Source of the DNA: Closterium sp. Naga37s-1
Taxonomy: Eukaryota > Streptophyta > Zygnematophyceae > Desmidiales > Closteriaceae
Direction of reading: 5' to 3'
DNA: 64,000 bases
Assembly: GCA_947471745.1 (NCBI GenBank)
Contig: CANJKZ010001038.1
Span: forward strand, 186,001 to 250,000
Below the pieces are notes generated by a model. It ran no database searches. It saw nothing but the letters and a program-made list of their open reading frames with translations, and had not been told where the DNA came from. A program made the translations under genes and the position numbers. Below, piece after piece: positions 41,911 through 51,440 of this stretch. Within the stretch, counting starts at the first letter, position 1, and each line of letters begins with the position of its first letter.

Positions 41911-43002
41911 AGTGTCCACTACCTGTCCAGTCCGAGTCAGAGTTACAGCTGGCCTCCCCACTGCCTGCTCCTTCTCCTTACACTGGTCCTACTGGGGGTC
42001 TTGCTGAGCGTCGTGAGCCTGAGTCTCGTCCTGCGTCGCCTGTTCGTGCTGCTCGCACTGGTCGTCGTGTTCCGCATCAGCGTCCTCCTGCGGTCCCAGG
42101 CACGCACCAGATGGCACTGCGTCCTTCCACTGCTCCGCAGCCTGTCCCTTTGCCGTCTCCTCCGGAGTCCTCTCTTTCTGCTCTTTGCTGACCCGGAGTC
42201 TGACTCCCTTCGTGCTGCCAGTACTACTGTCACGCGTCTCCTGGCCACTGTTGTCACTGACCCTTCCTTTGAGTCCACTGCTGCGTCTGCCTTAGTTGCT
42301 GAGCTTGTCGACTTCGCTGCTCACTGTCATCTAGACTACTCCGCGAGTCTTGTTGCTGAGTCTGAGTCTGTCTGTCCTCCGTCCGTCGGAGGTGAGTGTG
42401 CTCTTAGCATGGACGTCCTTGAGGATAGGCGAGAGAAGTTCCAGTGTTTTGCTGCTACTTTACCTCATCTCGTGTCCATGCTGCTTGCCCCTGAGGGAGA
42501 CCCGGATGCACCAGACTTCCCGACCCCGCGCTTTTACGCAGAGGCGATAGAGGGTCCCTACTCCTCTCAGTGGCAGTCAGCCATGGACGCAGAGATGGCT
42601 TCCTGGAAGTCCACAGGCACCTACGTCGACGAGGTTCCCCCACCTGGGGTGAACATCGTCAGTGGCATGTGGATTTTCAGGGTGAAGCGGCCGCCGGGTT
42701 CTCCGCCTGTCTTCAAGGCGAGTTACGTGGCTCGAGGCTTCAGTCAGCGACACGGAGTTGACTAGTTTCAGACTTTCTCTCCCACCCCGAAGATGACCAC
42801 TCTTCGGGTGCTGCTGCACATAGCCGCTCAGCGCGACTACGAGCTTCACTCTCTTGACTTCAGCACTGCTTTCCTACAGGGCAGCCTGCACGAGGAGATC
42901 TGGCTGCGCCGCCCACCTGGCTTCACTAGGTCGTTTCCTCCTGGTACCCAGTGGAGCCTCCGGCGGCCAGTCTACGGTCTCCGCCAGGCGCCCCGTGAGT
43001 AG
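41911..43002 (+). pseudogene. Element F pre-RT region and RT N-terminal half
   Basis: VTRLLATVVTDPSFESTAAS, FAAHCHLDYSASLVAESESV, LEDRREKFQCFAATLPHLVS, SSQWQSAMDAEMASWKSTGT, WIFRVKRPPGSPPVFKASYV and FSQRHGVD, then TAG (42763). It resumes MTTLRVLLHIAAQRDYELHS, LDFSTAFLQGSLHEEIWL (catalytic Asp) and PVYGLRQAPRE, stopping at TAG 43000-43002 where sisters have TGG (Trp). Confidence 0.9.
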
Positions 43003-43948
43003 CACGACACACTGAGGACTACGCTTGCGGCTCTTGGGTTTGCTCCTTGACCTGTCGCTGTTTCTACGCACCGACACCTCTTTGCCACCTCGTGTACGTC
43101 GACGACTTGGTCTTTGCTACTGCTGACACTGCTGGACTCGCCCACGTGAAGTCCGAGCTGCAGAAGAGACACACGTGCACAGACCTGGGTGAACTGCGAA
43201 GCTATCTTGGCTTGCAGATCACCCGGGACAGAGCACGGCGCACCATTACCTTGACTCAGTCACAGAGCTTGTTGGCTGCCTCATGTACCTGATGACCTGC
43301 ACACGACCTGACCTCGCATACCCTCTTAGCATTCTCGCACGCTATGTTGCTCCTGGGAGACACAGACCGGAGCACATGGCTGCAGCGAAGAGGGTGTTGC
43401 GTTACTTGTGCAGTACGTCGGGCATGGGGCTTGTGCTTGGAGGGCAGAGTCCAGTGGTCCTCAGTGGTCACGCAGACGCGTCTTGGGTTGACGACTTGGC
43501 TACGCAGCGGTCGTCACAGGGTTACACCTTCAGCCTTGGTTCCGGCTCTGTTTCGTGGCGGTCTACCCGCTCGTCTTCTGTTCTCAGCTCCAGCTGTGAT
43601 GCTGAGATCTACGCAGGGGCCATGGCTGCACAGGAGTTACGCTGGCTCACCTACCTGCTGACTGACCTGGGAGAGCCGCCTCGTTCTCCTCCAGTTCTGT
43701 ACGTAGACAACAAGGCCATGCTGGCCTTGTGTCGGGAGCACAGACTGGAGCACAGAACGAAGCACATTGCTCTTCGCTACTTCCTTGCTCGTGAGCTGCA
43801 GCAGCGTGGTCAGCTGCGTCTTGCTTACGTGGCCTCTCGGGCCAACACTGCTGATATCTTCACCAAGGCGCTTCAGCCTTTTGATCATCAGCGTTTCTGT
43901 ACTATGTTAGGTCTCGTACCTACCTGGCCTCACTTGCTTACCTCTTGA
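43003..43948 (+). pseudogene. Element F RT C-terminal part and RNase H
   Basis: HLVYVDDLVFATADTAGLAH (YVDD, intact) and YLGLQITRDRARRTITLTQS are followed by a deletion of about 130 bp, then MYLMTCTRPDLAYPLSILAR. RNase H: GHADASWVDDLATQRSSQGY, SSSCDAEIYAGAMAAQELRW (catalytic Glu of CEAE reads Asp: CDAE), YVDNKAMLALCREH, RTKHIALRYFLARELQQRGQ and FTKALQPFDHQRFCTMLGLV to the stop at 43948. This is the most complete RNase H end of the clade here. Confidence 0.92.
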
Positions 43949-44142
43949 CGTTGCTTTGTACTGTGATCTATATATACCTGCACCTGCATGTTTACCTTTG
44001 TATATTATCCTGCATGTGAACTGGCCTTGTGGCCTTTGAACCTATGCTTGGAATGTGTGGTGACGTTGTGATCCACCCTGAGCTTGCTTTGCTTTGCTTT
44101 GCTTGACTGGTCTTGTGACCCCTTGTTCTCCCCCACTTTGCG

Positions 44143-44152
44143 TATGGGGGTG
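44143..44152 (+). promoter_or_regulatory. Element F polypurine tract
   Basis: TATGGGGGTG immediately before the 3' LTR. It is preceded by the clade-wide 3' UTR (44040-44142). Confidence 0.85.
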
Positions 44153-44280
44153 TGTCAAACATTTATCATATAGTCTATTTAGGCTGTAGTGGGGTAGACA
44201 CTAAGGGGTACAGTTTCCTAGGGTTTCATACTTGTATCCAACTCATTTCCTAGTTCATCATTCTACTCTCTTTCTTCATA
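44153..44280 (+). repeat. Element F 3' LTR
   Basis: 128 bp, ends TTCTTCATA (CA changed to TA) and is followed by the second CGGAA copy. Confidence 0.96.
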
Positions 44281-44790
44281 CGGAAGCGTGAACGTCTGGC
44301 GAATGCCCTTAGCACCACAGATTTTCTCGAAGAGATCGAAGGAAAACTCACCACCTCGGTCAGAGTGCAGTGGCAGGACCGGGAGGTCCTGCTGAAACCG
44401 AGCCCTGAGCTGGCGACAGACAGCACGGATCAAGCGGATCAGAACACTGCGGACCTCCGCCTTGCTCTGCAAGGGGAAGACCGTGGTGTAGCAAGAAGTA
44501 GCGCTCTCCGCCCTGTCCAGGGACTCGGACTGGACCCCACACGTCCATGTGGAGGGTCTGCAGAGGAGATGTGGTCGAAGGAAACGAGGAGGAGTGAGGA
44601 GCGGCACGCTGCCGCCCCCCGATGAAGGGAAGACACGGCGGCGCAATCGACCTCGGGAGCGGGGGCAGGGACCTGGGAAGCCAAGATACAAGGAGGAAGG
44701 GAGGGACAAGGAGGGGAGTCAAAACGAAGGATAGGACGGGAGTGCATGCCACGAAGGCGGGGCAAGGAGGGGTGGCCAAGACGCAGAGGA
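44281..44790 (-). pseudogene. Element E integrase, N-terminal side of the F insertion
   Basis: TWTCGVQSESLDRAES in one frame and HMDVWGPVRVPGQGGERYFL (first Asp) in another. Then YTTVFPLQSKAEVRSVLIRL, LPVLPLHSDRGGEFSFDLFE (second Asp) and KGIRQTFTLP up to the insertion point. F therefore landed between the second Asp and the Glu of the DDE triad. Confidence 0.9.
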
Positions 44791-45240
44791 GAGTCTAGTG
44801 CGTGAGGAGACAACACGAGCAAGACTCAACGACCTCAACCGACGCAGCTACCTGACCTGACTCAGCTACCAGTGCAGACTCAGTGGTCAGTGTATACAGG
44901 CAAGACCCAGGCCTCCGAGTGAACGTGGCGAGGTGCTCACCAGTGCGCGAGTCCGTACAGATCGCCACGAGCTCGCCTCCAGGCTGGGTGACATTGACCC
45001 ACTGGTCCTGGAGGACAGAGGTAGCCACCAAGTTCTTAGCAAACGAAGGGAGGTGGAGACCCGTGAGGAGGCCCGAAGGGGCTGCCGGACAAGGGAGAAC
45101 AGTGGCGCCATACGCGACTACCAGGCCCCCGGAGGGGTTGGCTACTGTGACAGGGTCAGGGACTGTGAGCGGTGTGACTGTGGTGCTGTCGCAGAAGAAG
45201 CAACGAGACGCCTCTAGGGTAGGGTAGAAGTTTGCAAGGC
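44791..45240 (-). pseudogene. Element E protease/gag-pre-integrase region
   Basis: MVATSVLQDQWVNVTQPGGE, CTDSRTGEHLATFTRRPGSC and LYTLTTESALVAESGQVAAS correspond to the gag-pre-integrase block. Upstream frames give ANPSGGLVVAYGATVLPCPA and a Cys/Phe-rich piece where the DSG protease site should be. The DSG itself is not readable. Confidence 0.75.
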
Positions 45241-45241
45241 C

Positions 45242-45681
45242 TCCTCAGGCTCTGCCCCTGCGCTAGCTGAGTCACGCGCACCAAGACTAGTAGCCTCTAC
45301 GCCCCCAGTTGCCTCTACACCCCTAGTACGAGTACCCCAAAACCCTCCGCCACTGGGGCTGCCCCACCGGACGGCCCACTCACGAAGCTGCTGCGGGGAG
45401 AGAGTCTCCAGCGGACGCTGCTGCTGCTGCTGTCCACCTCCAAAACCTCTGCGTCTACTAGCGACACTGCTTGCACGAGTAGACTCACTATTACTTCCAG
45501 TAGTAGCACCCCACCAGACAACCCACTCACGACGTTGCTGTGGCGAAAGTGGCTTCCGCCGACGAGCACAGCTAGCTCCGCCATCGGGGCTGCCCCACTA
45601 GATAGCCCACTCGCAAAGCTGCTGCGACGAGAGAGACTCCTGCACACTTGGCTGCTGACGTAGGACAGTGTTGGTGGCCAT
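45242..45681 (-). pseudogene. Element E truncated Gag: MAT start fused to three LREW copies
   Basis: MATNTVLRQQPSVQESLSSQ starts at 45681. QQLCEWAI is followed by a stop and GSPDGGA, then KPLSPQQRREWVVWWGATT, then RRRGFGGGQQQQQQRPLETL with LSPQQLREWAVRWGSPSGG, and it ends near GTRTRGVEATGG. The capsid-like domain, zinc motif and Gly tract are missing. The three motif copies resemble those in this element's own linker more than those of sister elements. Confidence 0.8.
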
Positions 45682-45719
45682 GGCAGTCAGTGGCAGCTAG
45701 TAGCAGCAGGGAAGGAGCA

Positions 45720-46920
45720 GCTAGGGAAGAGCGTGAGTAGCTGGGTGCTCTAGTGCAGGTCGCTCGTGGGGCAGGGCTGGCGGTATTTGTAGTGCAGCGG
45801 TTGGGAGATGTGCGGCAGCAGCAGACAGCCGCTGCAGCTTGGTAGTGCTGGGCAGCGTGTAGAGCAGTGCAAGTGGTGACCAGGCAGGGCAGGGCAGCAC
45901 TGGGCAGCGGGCAAGGCAGGGTTGGCGGCGGCCAGGCAGGGCAGGGCAGCACTGGTTGGCGGCGGCCAGGCAGGGCAGGGCAGCACTGGTTAGCGCGTGC
46001 AGGCAGGGCAGCAGTGGCAGCGGCCGGCAACAGCAGTGGAAGCGGCCAGTAGTAGCAATGGCAGTGGCCGGCAGCAGTGCAGTGCTGGCGGCGGCACGGC
46101 AGGGTAGGGCAGCGCTGAGCAGCGCGTGCAAGCAGGGTTGCAGTGGCAGCGGCCAGTAGCAGCAGCGGCAGTGGCCGGCAGCACTGGCGGCAGCAGGACA
46201 GTGCTGGCGGCGGCCAGGCAGGGTAGGGCAGTGCTGAGCAGCGCGTGCAAGCAGGGCAGCAGTGGGAGCGGCCAGTAGCAGCAGCGGCAGTGGCCGACAG
46301 CACTGGCGGCAGCAGGACAGCACTGGCGGCAGCAAGACAGCACTGGCGGCGGTCAGGCAGGGTAAGGCAGAGCTGAGAAGCGCGTGCAAGCGGGGCTGCT
46401 GTGGCAGTGGCCAGTAGCAGCAGCGGCAGCAGCGCACTTAGCAGTAGCAGCAGCGCTTAGCAGCAGCACTAGCGCTTAGCAGCAGCAGCAGTGAATGTAG
46501 CGCGGACGGGCAGGGAGCAGGCCGGGTCCGCATGGGGTGCGCGCGGGCCGGGCGCAGCTGCAAGCAGAGCACGCACGGGCAGGGCAGAGGCCGGGCGCAG
46601 CTGCAAGCAGAGCGTGCGCGGGAAGGGCGGCGCTCAGGCAGGGCAGCGGGGCACGCGCGCTGGGCAGCAGGGCATGCGCGCGGGAAGGGCGCAGGCTGTT
46701 GGCGAGTAGCGCGTTTGCGGGGCAGGGCAGCACGTGGGTGGGCAAAGCGCACGGGCGGGGCCAGCAAAGCGTGTGCGGGCAGCGCGCGGGCAGGCAGGCA
46801 GGGTGCGCATGGCAAGCGCGCAGACAGGCAGGGCGGTGCAGCTGCAGGCAGAGCGTGCGCGGGCAGGGCGGCGCTCAGGCAGGGCAGCGGGGCGGCGGGG
46901 CAGCGGGGAAAGGCTCATTA
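45720..46920 (-). repeat. Element E leader: GC-rich degenerate tandem repeats
   Basis: Two arrays: units of about 28-75 bp with GGCAGCAGGACAGCACTGGC and GCGGCCAGTAGCAGCAGCGG (45890-46440), and GCGCGGGCAGGGCGGCGCTC-type units (46500-46910). The sense strand is C-rich. The open frames are compositional. Confidence 0.85.
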
Positions 46921-47010
46921 TGGGCAGATAAAAAAGCGACTCGCCTATGGGGCACGATTCAGGCAGGAACTAATGGTGGGCCCTCTTAAAATTTTGGTCC
47001 TAAGGACCTA

Positions 47011-47026
47011 CTAGCTCTTAATACCA
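47011..47026 (-). promoter_or_regulatory. Element E primer-binding site
   Basis: In sense orientation TGGTATTAAGAGCTAG follows the 5' LTR directly, a variant of TGGTATCAGAGC with one extra base. Confidence 0.8.
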
Positions 47027-47166
47027 TGTTAGAATCACGTGAGGAGAGAAAAGTGTGGATTAGGTTGGGGAAGGGGGGTACAATAGAGAATGACGAGATG
47101 AATGTTGTACCCCCTAAGGCTAGTTCCTATATAGCCTAGATTATATGTGACACATATGTTTTGACA
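47027..47166 (-). repeat. Element E 5' LTR
   Basis: 140 bp, matches 32898-33037. CAGAA follows. Confidence 0.95.
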
Positions 47167-47260
47167 CAGAAACCATTCTTTTTCGGAACTGTCGAACATA
47201 GTGCCCAACAACAAATTTAAAGTGCTGAAAAATCTACCTGTACTACATGAATTTCTACAA

Positions 47261-47311
47261 TGTCAAACTTATATGCTGCTTGCTGTTTACGCTGTAGTGG
47301 GGTAGCCCATA
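47261..47311 (+). repeat. Outer end of an element B LTR, inverted
   Basis: 51 bp starting TGTCAAACTTATATGCTGCT, the reverse complement of the outer end of the B LTR (15480-15530). It is preceded by TACAA (47256-47260), the complement of B's left flank TTGTA. It ends in CCATA, exactly where B's right LTR is cut at 22250. Confidence 0.92.
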
Positions 47312-47956
47312 TGTTGGAAGCACGTCATTCTGAGTGCATGACATCCTAACGTCCTGCCGAGTGCTCATGCTATGTGTGCATTATTTGCTTGAGCATACGT
47401 CATTCTGCATGGCTGTTGGATTTTATCATCTCTGTGTTTTTCTCCAAGTCTACATGCTTGATCATGCAGGAGAAATCCAGAGGTTTCCAACGATACCAAG
47501 ATCGCCTTATTCCGACCAAGATCGCCCAAGTTACAAGGTTTCCAAGTTTTGGGAATTCTATCTCATTTTGAGATATTAACCACATTGGGTGATTATTGGG
47601 TCATGACTATAAAGGGATCTTTGGTTGGGTGGTTAGGAAGGCAACTTTGACTTTTGGATTGGGGTGGCTAGAAGTTTCTAGTATGGGTTGCAAATGTTGC
47701 AACACCTAGGGAAAATCCATCTAGATTGGATTTTGCATGTGACACCTCAAGGACCTCATGATGAGGGTTGCATCCTTGCTGCTGGGAAGGTTCCTACCAT
47801 CCTTCCCTAGCTCTTGGAGAACCCCTTCCCTCTCATGGTTCTCTTAGAGTCCCAAACTCCAACTTTCTATCCCTTAATGCTTGTACTTCCTCCACCATTC
47901 TAGTCATGCAGCTGCTAGACGTTTTCAATTGGTTCTCACTCTCTAGGCCATCTTAA
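47312..47956 (+). repeat. Element C LTR, first 645 bp, inverted
   Basis: TGTTGGAAGCACGTC... corresponds base for base, in reverse complement, to 22372-23020. It starts right after CCATA. The last 125 bp of the LTR are missing and the match stops at TCTTAA (47956). Read with 22251-25195 this is the 5' LTR of element C. Confidence 0.92.
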
Positions 47957-48940
47957 AGCTCAAGGCCCAAATTGCACAACAATAGTAATCTTGATGGGGG
48001 GGGATGAGCCTGGCGAGAGACTTCCAAGGGGAAGGGTGTTGGAAGTGGGGTACCGCATGAGCGAAATTGGCGATTTTGGGGGTGGCGAAAGCTTGTTGTC
48101 CGCAGCTGAATGATACCCAATCACAGTGAAGAACCAGTTTGTGGTAAAAAACATAACACAAGTTTGGCGTACCAACCACCACACTTCGGACACAACCCTA
48201 GGTGCGCCTTGTACACAAACCAATTCGACACACCACTCCCACACCCACCTGCTGAATAAAAAAGCGGAGAAAACGCTATTATCATGCCGCATTCAACTCG
48301 CCGATAACAGACAAGCACCCAGAACATCTAGGTCTTAGAGGACAGAGTACATAAGCATTTGCCAGGGTTGAAAAGGGTAGCTAATGCGCAACTTGCGCCA
48401 TAAACGCAGGTCCCATCGAACAAAGCGCGCCCCACGTAGTATATGGCAGAGCGCACCCGTGCGCCTCTCAGCTGAAACTCCCGCACGGTCGTATTGCTCT
48501 TGATTAGGGTCTCCATGCAGCGCCATTACGCATCACTAAGGACGCGCGAAAACGGAGCGTAAGAGGTTGGTTTAGCAGTCGTTGTAGGAAGGAGCAAGGC
48601 GTGAACCACCTGTACACGGAGCAGCATAGTTTAAATACAGTTGCCACCCAAATCCGCAGCACCGATGGCTCGTCGGCGTCAAAAAAACATCTCAGGCAGG
48701 TCCGTATTGGAGCATGCATCACCAATCACGCACCATGCCAGTGAAGTAAGCACCTTCGGTCGGATTTGGAAATGGTCCCATACCCCCCCACATGGCATAA
48801 CACCATGCCAGTGCATTGGCACATTTGTCACTCTTGAGAGGTACAGGCACACTGCGCCACGGCGCTCCCACCGCCATGCTCTAATATCTGGATAGAGTGA
48901 CGCTTTCGCCTCTCACAAAAGGCACAATCCTCTTGGGCTT
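47957..48940. other. Sequence right of the breakpoint, no gene recognised
   Basis: Short minus-strand frames (for example 48328-48516 and 48504-48725) have protein-like composition but no recognisable motif. They could be remnants of one decayed gene in several frames. Confidence 0.4.
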
Positions 48941-48949
48941 CTCTGCCCT

Positions 48950-51360
48950 GAGCTTCCCCTGCCCTGAGCTTCCCCTGCCCTGAGCTTCCCCTGCCCTGAG
49001 CTTCCCCTGCCCTGAGGTTCCCCTGCCTTGGGCTTCCCTGCCCTGGGCTTACCTGCCCTGGGCTTACCTGCCCTGGGCTTTCCTGCCCTGTGCTTCCCTA
49101 CCTGAGCTTCCCCGCCTTGGGCTTCCATGCCCTGGGCTTCCCTGCCCTGGGCTTCTTTCCTTTGGGCTTCCCTGCCCTGGGCATTTTGAGGCCTGAGCTT
49201 CCATGCCCTGGGCTTCCCTGGCCTAGGCTTACCTGCCTGAGCTTACCCGCCCTGGGCTTCCCTGGCTTGGGCTTCCCTGCCCTGAGCTGACCCGCCTTGG
49301 GCTTACCTGCCTTGGGCTTACCTGCCCTGGGCTTCCCTGCCCTGGGCTTTCCTGCCTTGTGCTTCCCTACCTGAGCTTCCCCGCCCTGGGCTTCCCTGGC
49401 TTGGGCTTCCCTGCCCTGAGCTGACCCGCCTTGGGCTTACCTGCCCTAGGCTTTCCTGCCCTGGGCTTCCCTACCTGAGCTTCCCCGCCTTGGGCTTCCA
49501 TGCCCTGGGCTTCCCTGCCCTGGGCTTCTTTCCTTTGGGCTTCCCTGCCCTGGGCATTTTGAGGCCTGAGCTTCCATGCCCTGGGCTTCCCTGCCCTGGG
49601 CTTCCCTGGCCTAGGCTTACCTGCCTGAGCTTACCCGCCCTGGGCTTCCCTGGCTTGGGCTTCCCTGCCCTGAGCTGACCCGCCTTGGGCTTTCCTGCCT
49701 TGGGCTTACCAGCCCTGGGCTTCCCTGCCCTGGGCTTTCCTGCCTTGTGCTTCCCTACCTGAGCTTCCCCGCCCTGGGCTTTTCTGCCCTGGGCTTCCCT
49801 CCCTTGGGCTTCCCTGCCCTGGGCATTTTGAGGCCTGAGCTTCCATGCCCTGGGCTTCCCTGCCCTGGGCTTCCCTGGCCTAGGCTTACCTGCCTGAGCT
49901 TACCCGCCCTGGGCTTCCCCGCCTTGGGCTTCCATGCCCTGGGCTTCCCTGGCTTGGGCTTCCCTGCCCTGAGCTGACCCGCCTTGGGCTTACCTGCCCT
50001 GGGTTTTCCTGCCCTGTGCTTCCCTACCTGAGCTTCCCCGCCTTGGGCTTCCATGCCCTGGGCTTCCCTGCCCTGGGCTTCCCTCCCTTGGGCTTCCCTG
50101 CCCTGGGCATTTTGAGGCCTGAGCTTCCATGCCCTGGGCTTCCCTGCCCTGGGCTTCCCTGGCCTAGGCTTACCTGCCTGAGCTTACCCGCCCTGGGCTT
50201 CCCTGGCTTGGGCTTCCCTGCCCTGAGCTCACCCGCCTTGGGCTTCCCTGCCTTGGGCTTACCTGCCCTGGGCTTCCTTGCCCTGGGCTTTCCTGCCTTG
50301 TGTGTCCCTACCTGAGGTTCCCCGCCCTGGGCTTTTCTGCCCTGGGCTTCCCTCCCTTGGGCTTCCCTGCCCTGGGCATTTTGAGGCCTGAGCTTCCATG
50401 CCCTGGGCTTCCCTGCCCTGGGCTTCCCTGGCCTAGGCTTACCTGCCTGAGCTTACCCGCCCTGGGCTTCCCCGCCTTGGGCTTCCATGCCCTGGGCTTC
50501 CCTGGCTTGGGCTTCCCTGCCCTGAGCTGACCCGCCTTGGGCTTACCTGCCCTGGGTTTTCCTGCCCTGTGCTTCCCTACCTGAGCTTCCCCGCCTTGGG
50601 CTTCCATGCCCTGGGCTTCCCTGCCCTGGGCTTCCCTCCCTTGGGCTTCCCTGCCCTGGGCATTTTGAGGCCTGAGCTTCCATGCCCTGGGCTTCCCTGC
50701 CCTGGGCTTCCCTGGCCTAGGCTTACCTGCCTGAGCTTACCCGCCCTGGGCTTCCCTGGCTTGGGCTTCCCTGCCCTGAGCTCACCCGCCTTGGGCTTCC
50801 CTGCCTTGGGCTTACCTGCCCTGGGCTTCCTTGCCCTGGGCTTTCCTGCCTTGTGTGTCCCTACCTGAGGTTCCCCGCCCTGGGCTTTTCTGCCCTGGGC
50901 TTCCCTCCCTTGGGCTTCCCTGCCCTGGGCATTTTGAGGCCTGAGCTTCCATGCCCTGGGCTTCCCTGCCCTGGGCTTCCCTGGCCTAGGCTTACCTGCC
51001 TGAGCTTACCCGCCCTGGGCTTCCCCGCCTTGGGCTTCCCTACCTGAGCTTCCCGCCTTGGGCTTCCATGCCCTGGGCTTCCCTGCCCTGGGCTTCCCTC
51101 CCTTGGGCTTCCCTGCCCTGGGCATTTTGAGGCCTGAGCTTCCATGCCCTGGGCTTCCCTGCCCTGGGCTTCCCTGGCCTAGGCTTACCTGCCTGAGCTT
51201 ACCCGCCCTGGGCTTCCCTGGCTTGGGCTTCCCTGCCCTGAGCTGACCCGCCTTGGGCTTACCCGCCCTGGGCTTCCCTGCCCTGGGCTTCCCTGCCCTG
51301 GGCTTCCCTGCCCTGTGCTTCCCTGCCTGAGCTTACCCGCCTTGGGCTTCCCTGCCGTAG
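48950..51360. repeat. 2.4-kb minisatellite, 15-bp unit, 553-bp higher-order repeat
   Basis: The monomer is TTCCCTGCCCTGGGC with variants. The marker GCATTTTGAGGCCTGAGC occurs at 49181, 49554, 49823, 50107, 50376, 50660, 50929 and 51122. The spacings are 373, 269, 284, 269, 284, 269 and 193 bp. The 269/284 alternation gives a 553-bp higher-order unit from about 49747 to 51000, and 284 is 269 plus one 15-bp monomer. Because 15 is a multiple of three, frames of FPALG-type pentapeptides run through it without being genes. A C-rich tract and an acceptor-like TCTATCGCAG follow (51408-51440), so the array may lie in an intron of the transposase gene downstream. Confidence 0.95.
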
Positions 51361-51440
51361 GCATTCATTCCAGCACACATTCACAGACTTTTTTGCACAC
51401 CCCAACCCCCCCCCCCCCCCCTGCCCTCCCTCTATCGCAG

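Larger units (their letters stand above)
37079..44280 (+). mobile_element. Copia element F, TSD CGGAA, nested in E
   Basis: LTRs of 128 bp (37079-37206, 44153-44280) with three C/T differences and identical flanks CGGAA (37074-37078, 44281-44285). It is the youngest insertion in the nest by position and among the lowest in LTR divergence. In + orientation it reads PBS, leader, full gag, zinc motif, protease, integrase, linker, RT, RNase H, 3' UTR, PPT. Coding defects include stops at 39301, 40211, 42763 and 43000, a C-run frameshift near 38555, and a catalytic Asp-to-Asn change in integrase. Confidence 0.96.
32898..47166 (-). mobile_element. Copia element E, split by element F, gag deleted
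   Basis: LTRs of 140 bp (32898-33037, 47027-47166), about 6 differences. Flanks are CAGAG (32893-32897) and CAGAA (47167-47171), a 4 of 5 match. Without F and its duplication the element is about 7.06 kb. The interior on the minus strand holds leader, MAT start fused to a row of LREW motifs, protease region, integrase, linker, RT and RNase H. The start reads MATNTVL and then goes straight to the LREW row, so the whole capsid-like domain has been excised near the start codon. Heavily frameshifted. Confidence 0.93.

Noticed and set aside
48913..51246. Repeated 60-100 codon frames of FPALG or AGKPR peptides
   Set aside because: Translations of the 15-bp minisatellite in both directions. No coding signal beyond periodicity.
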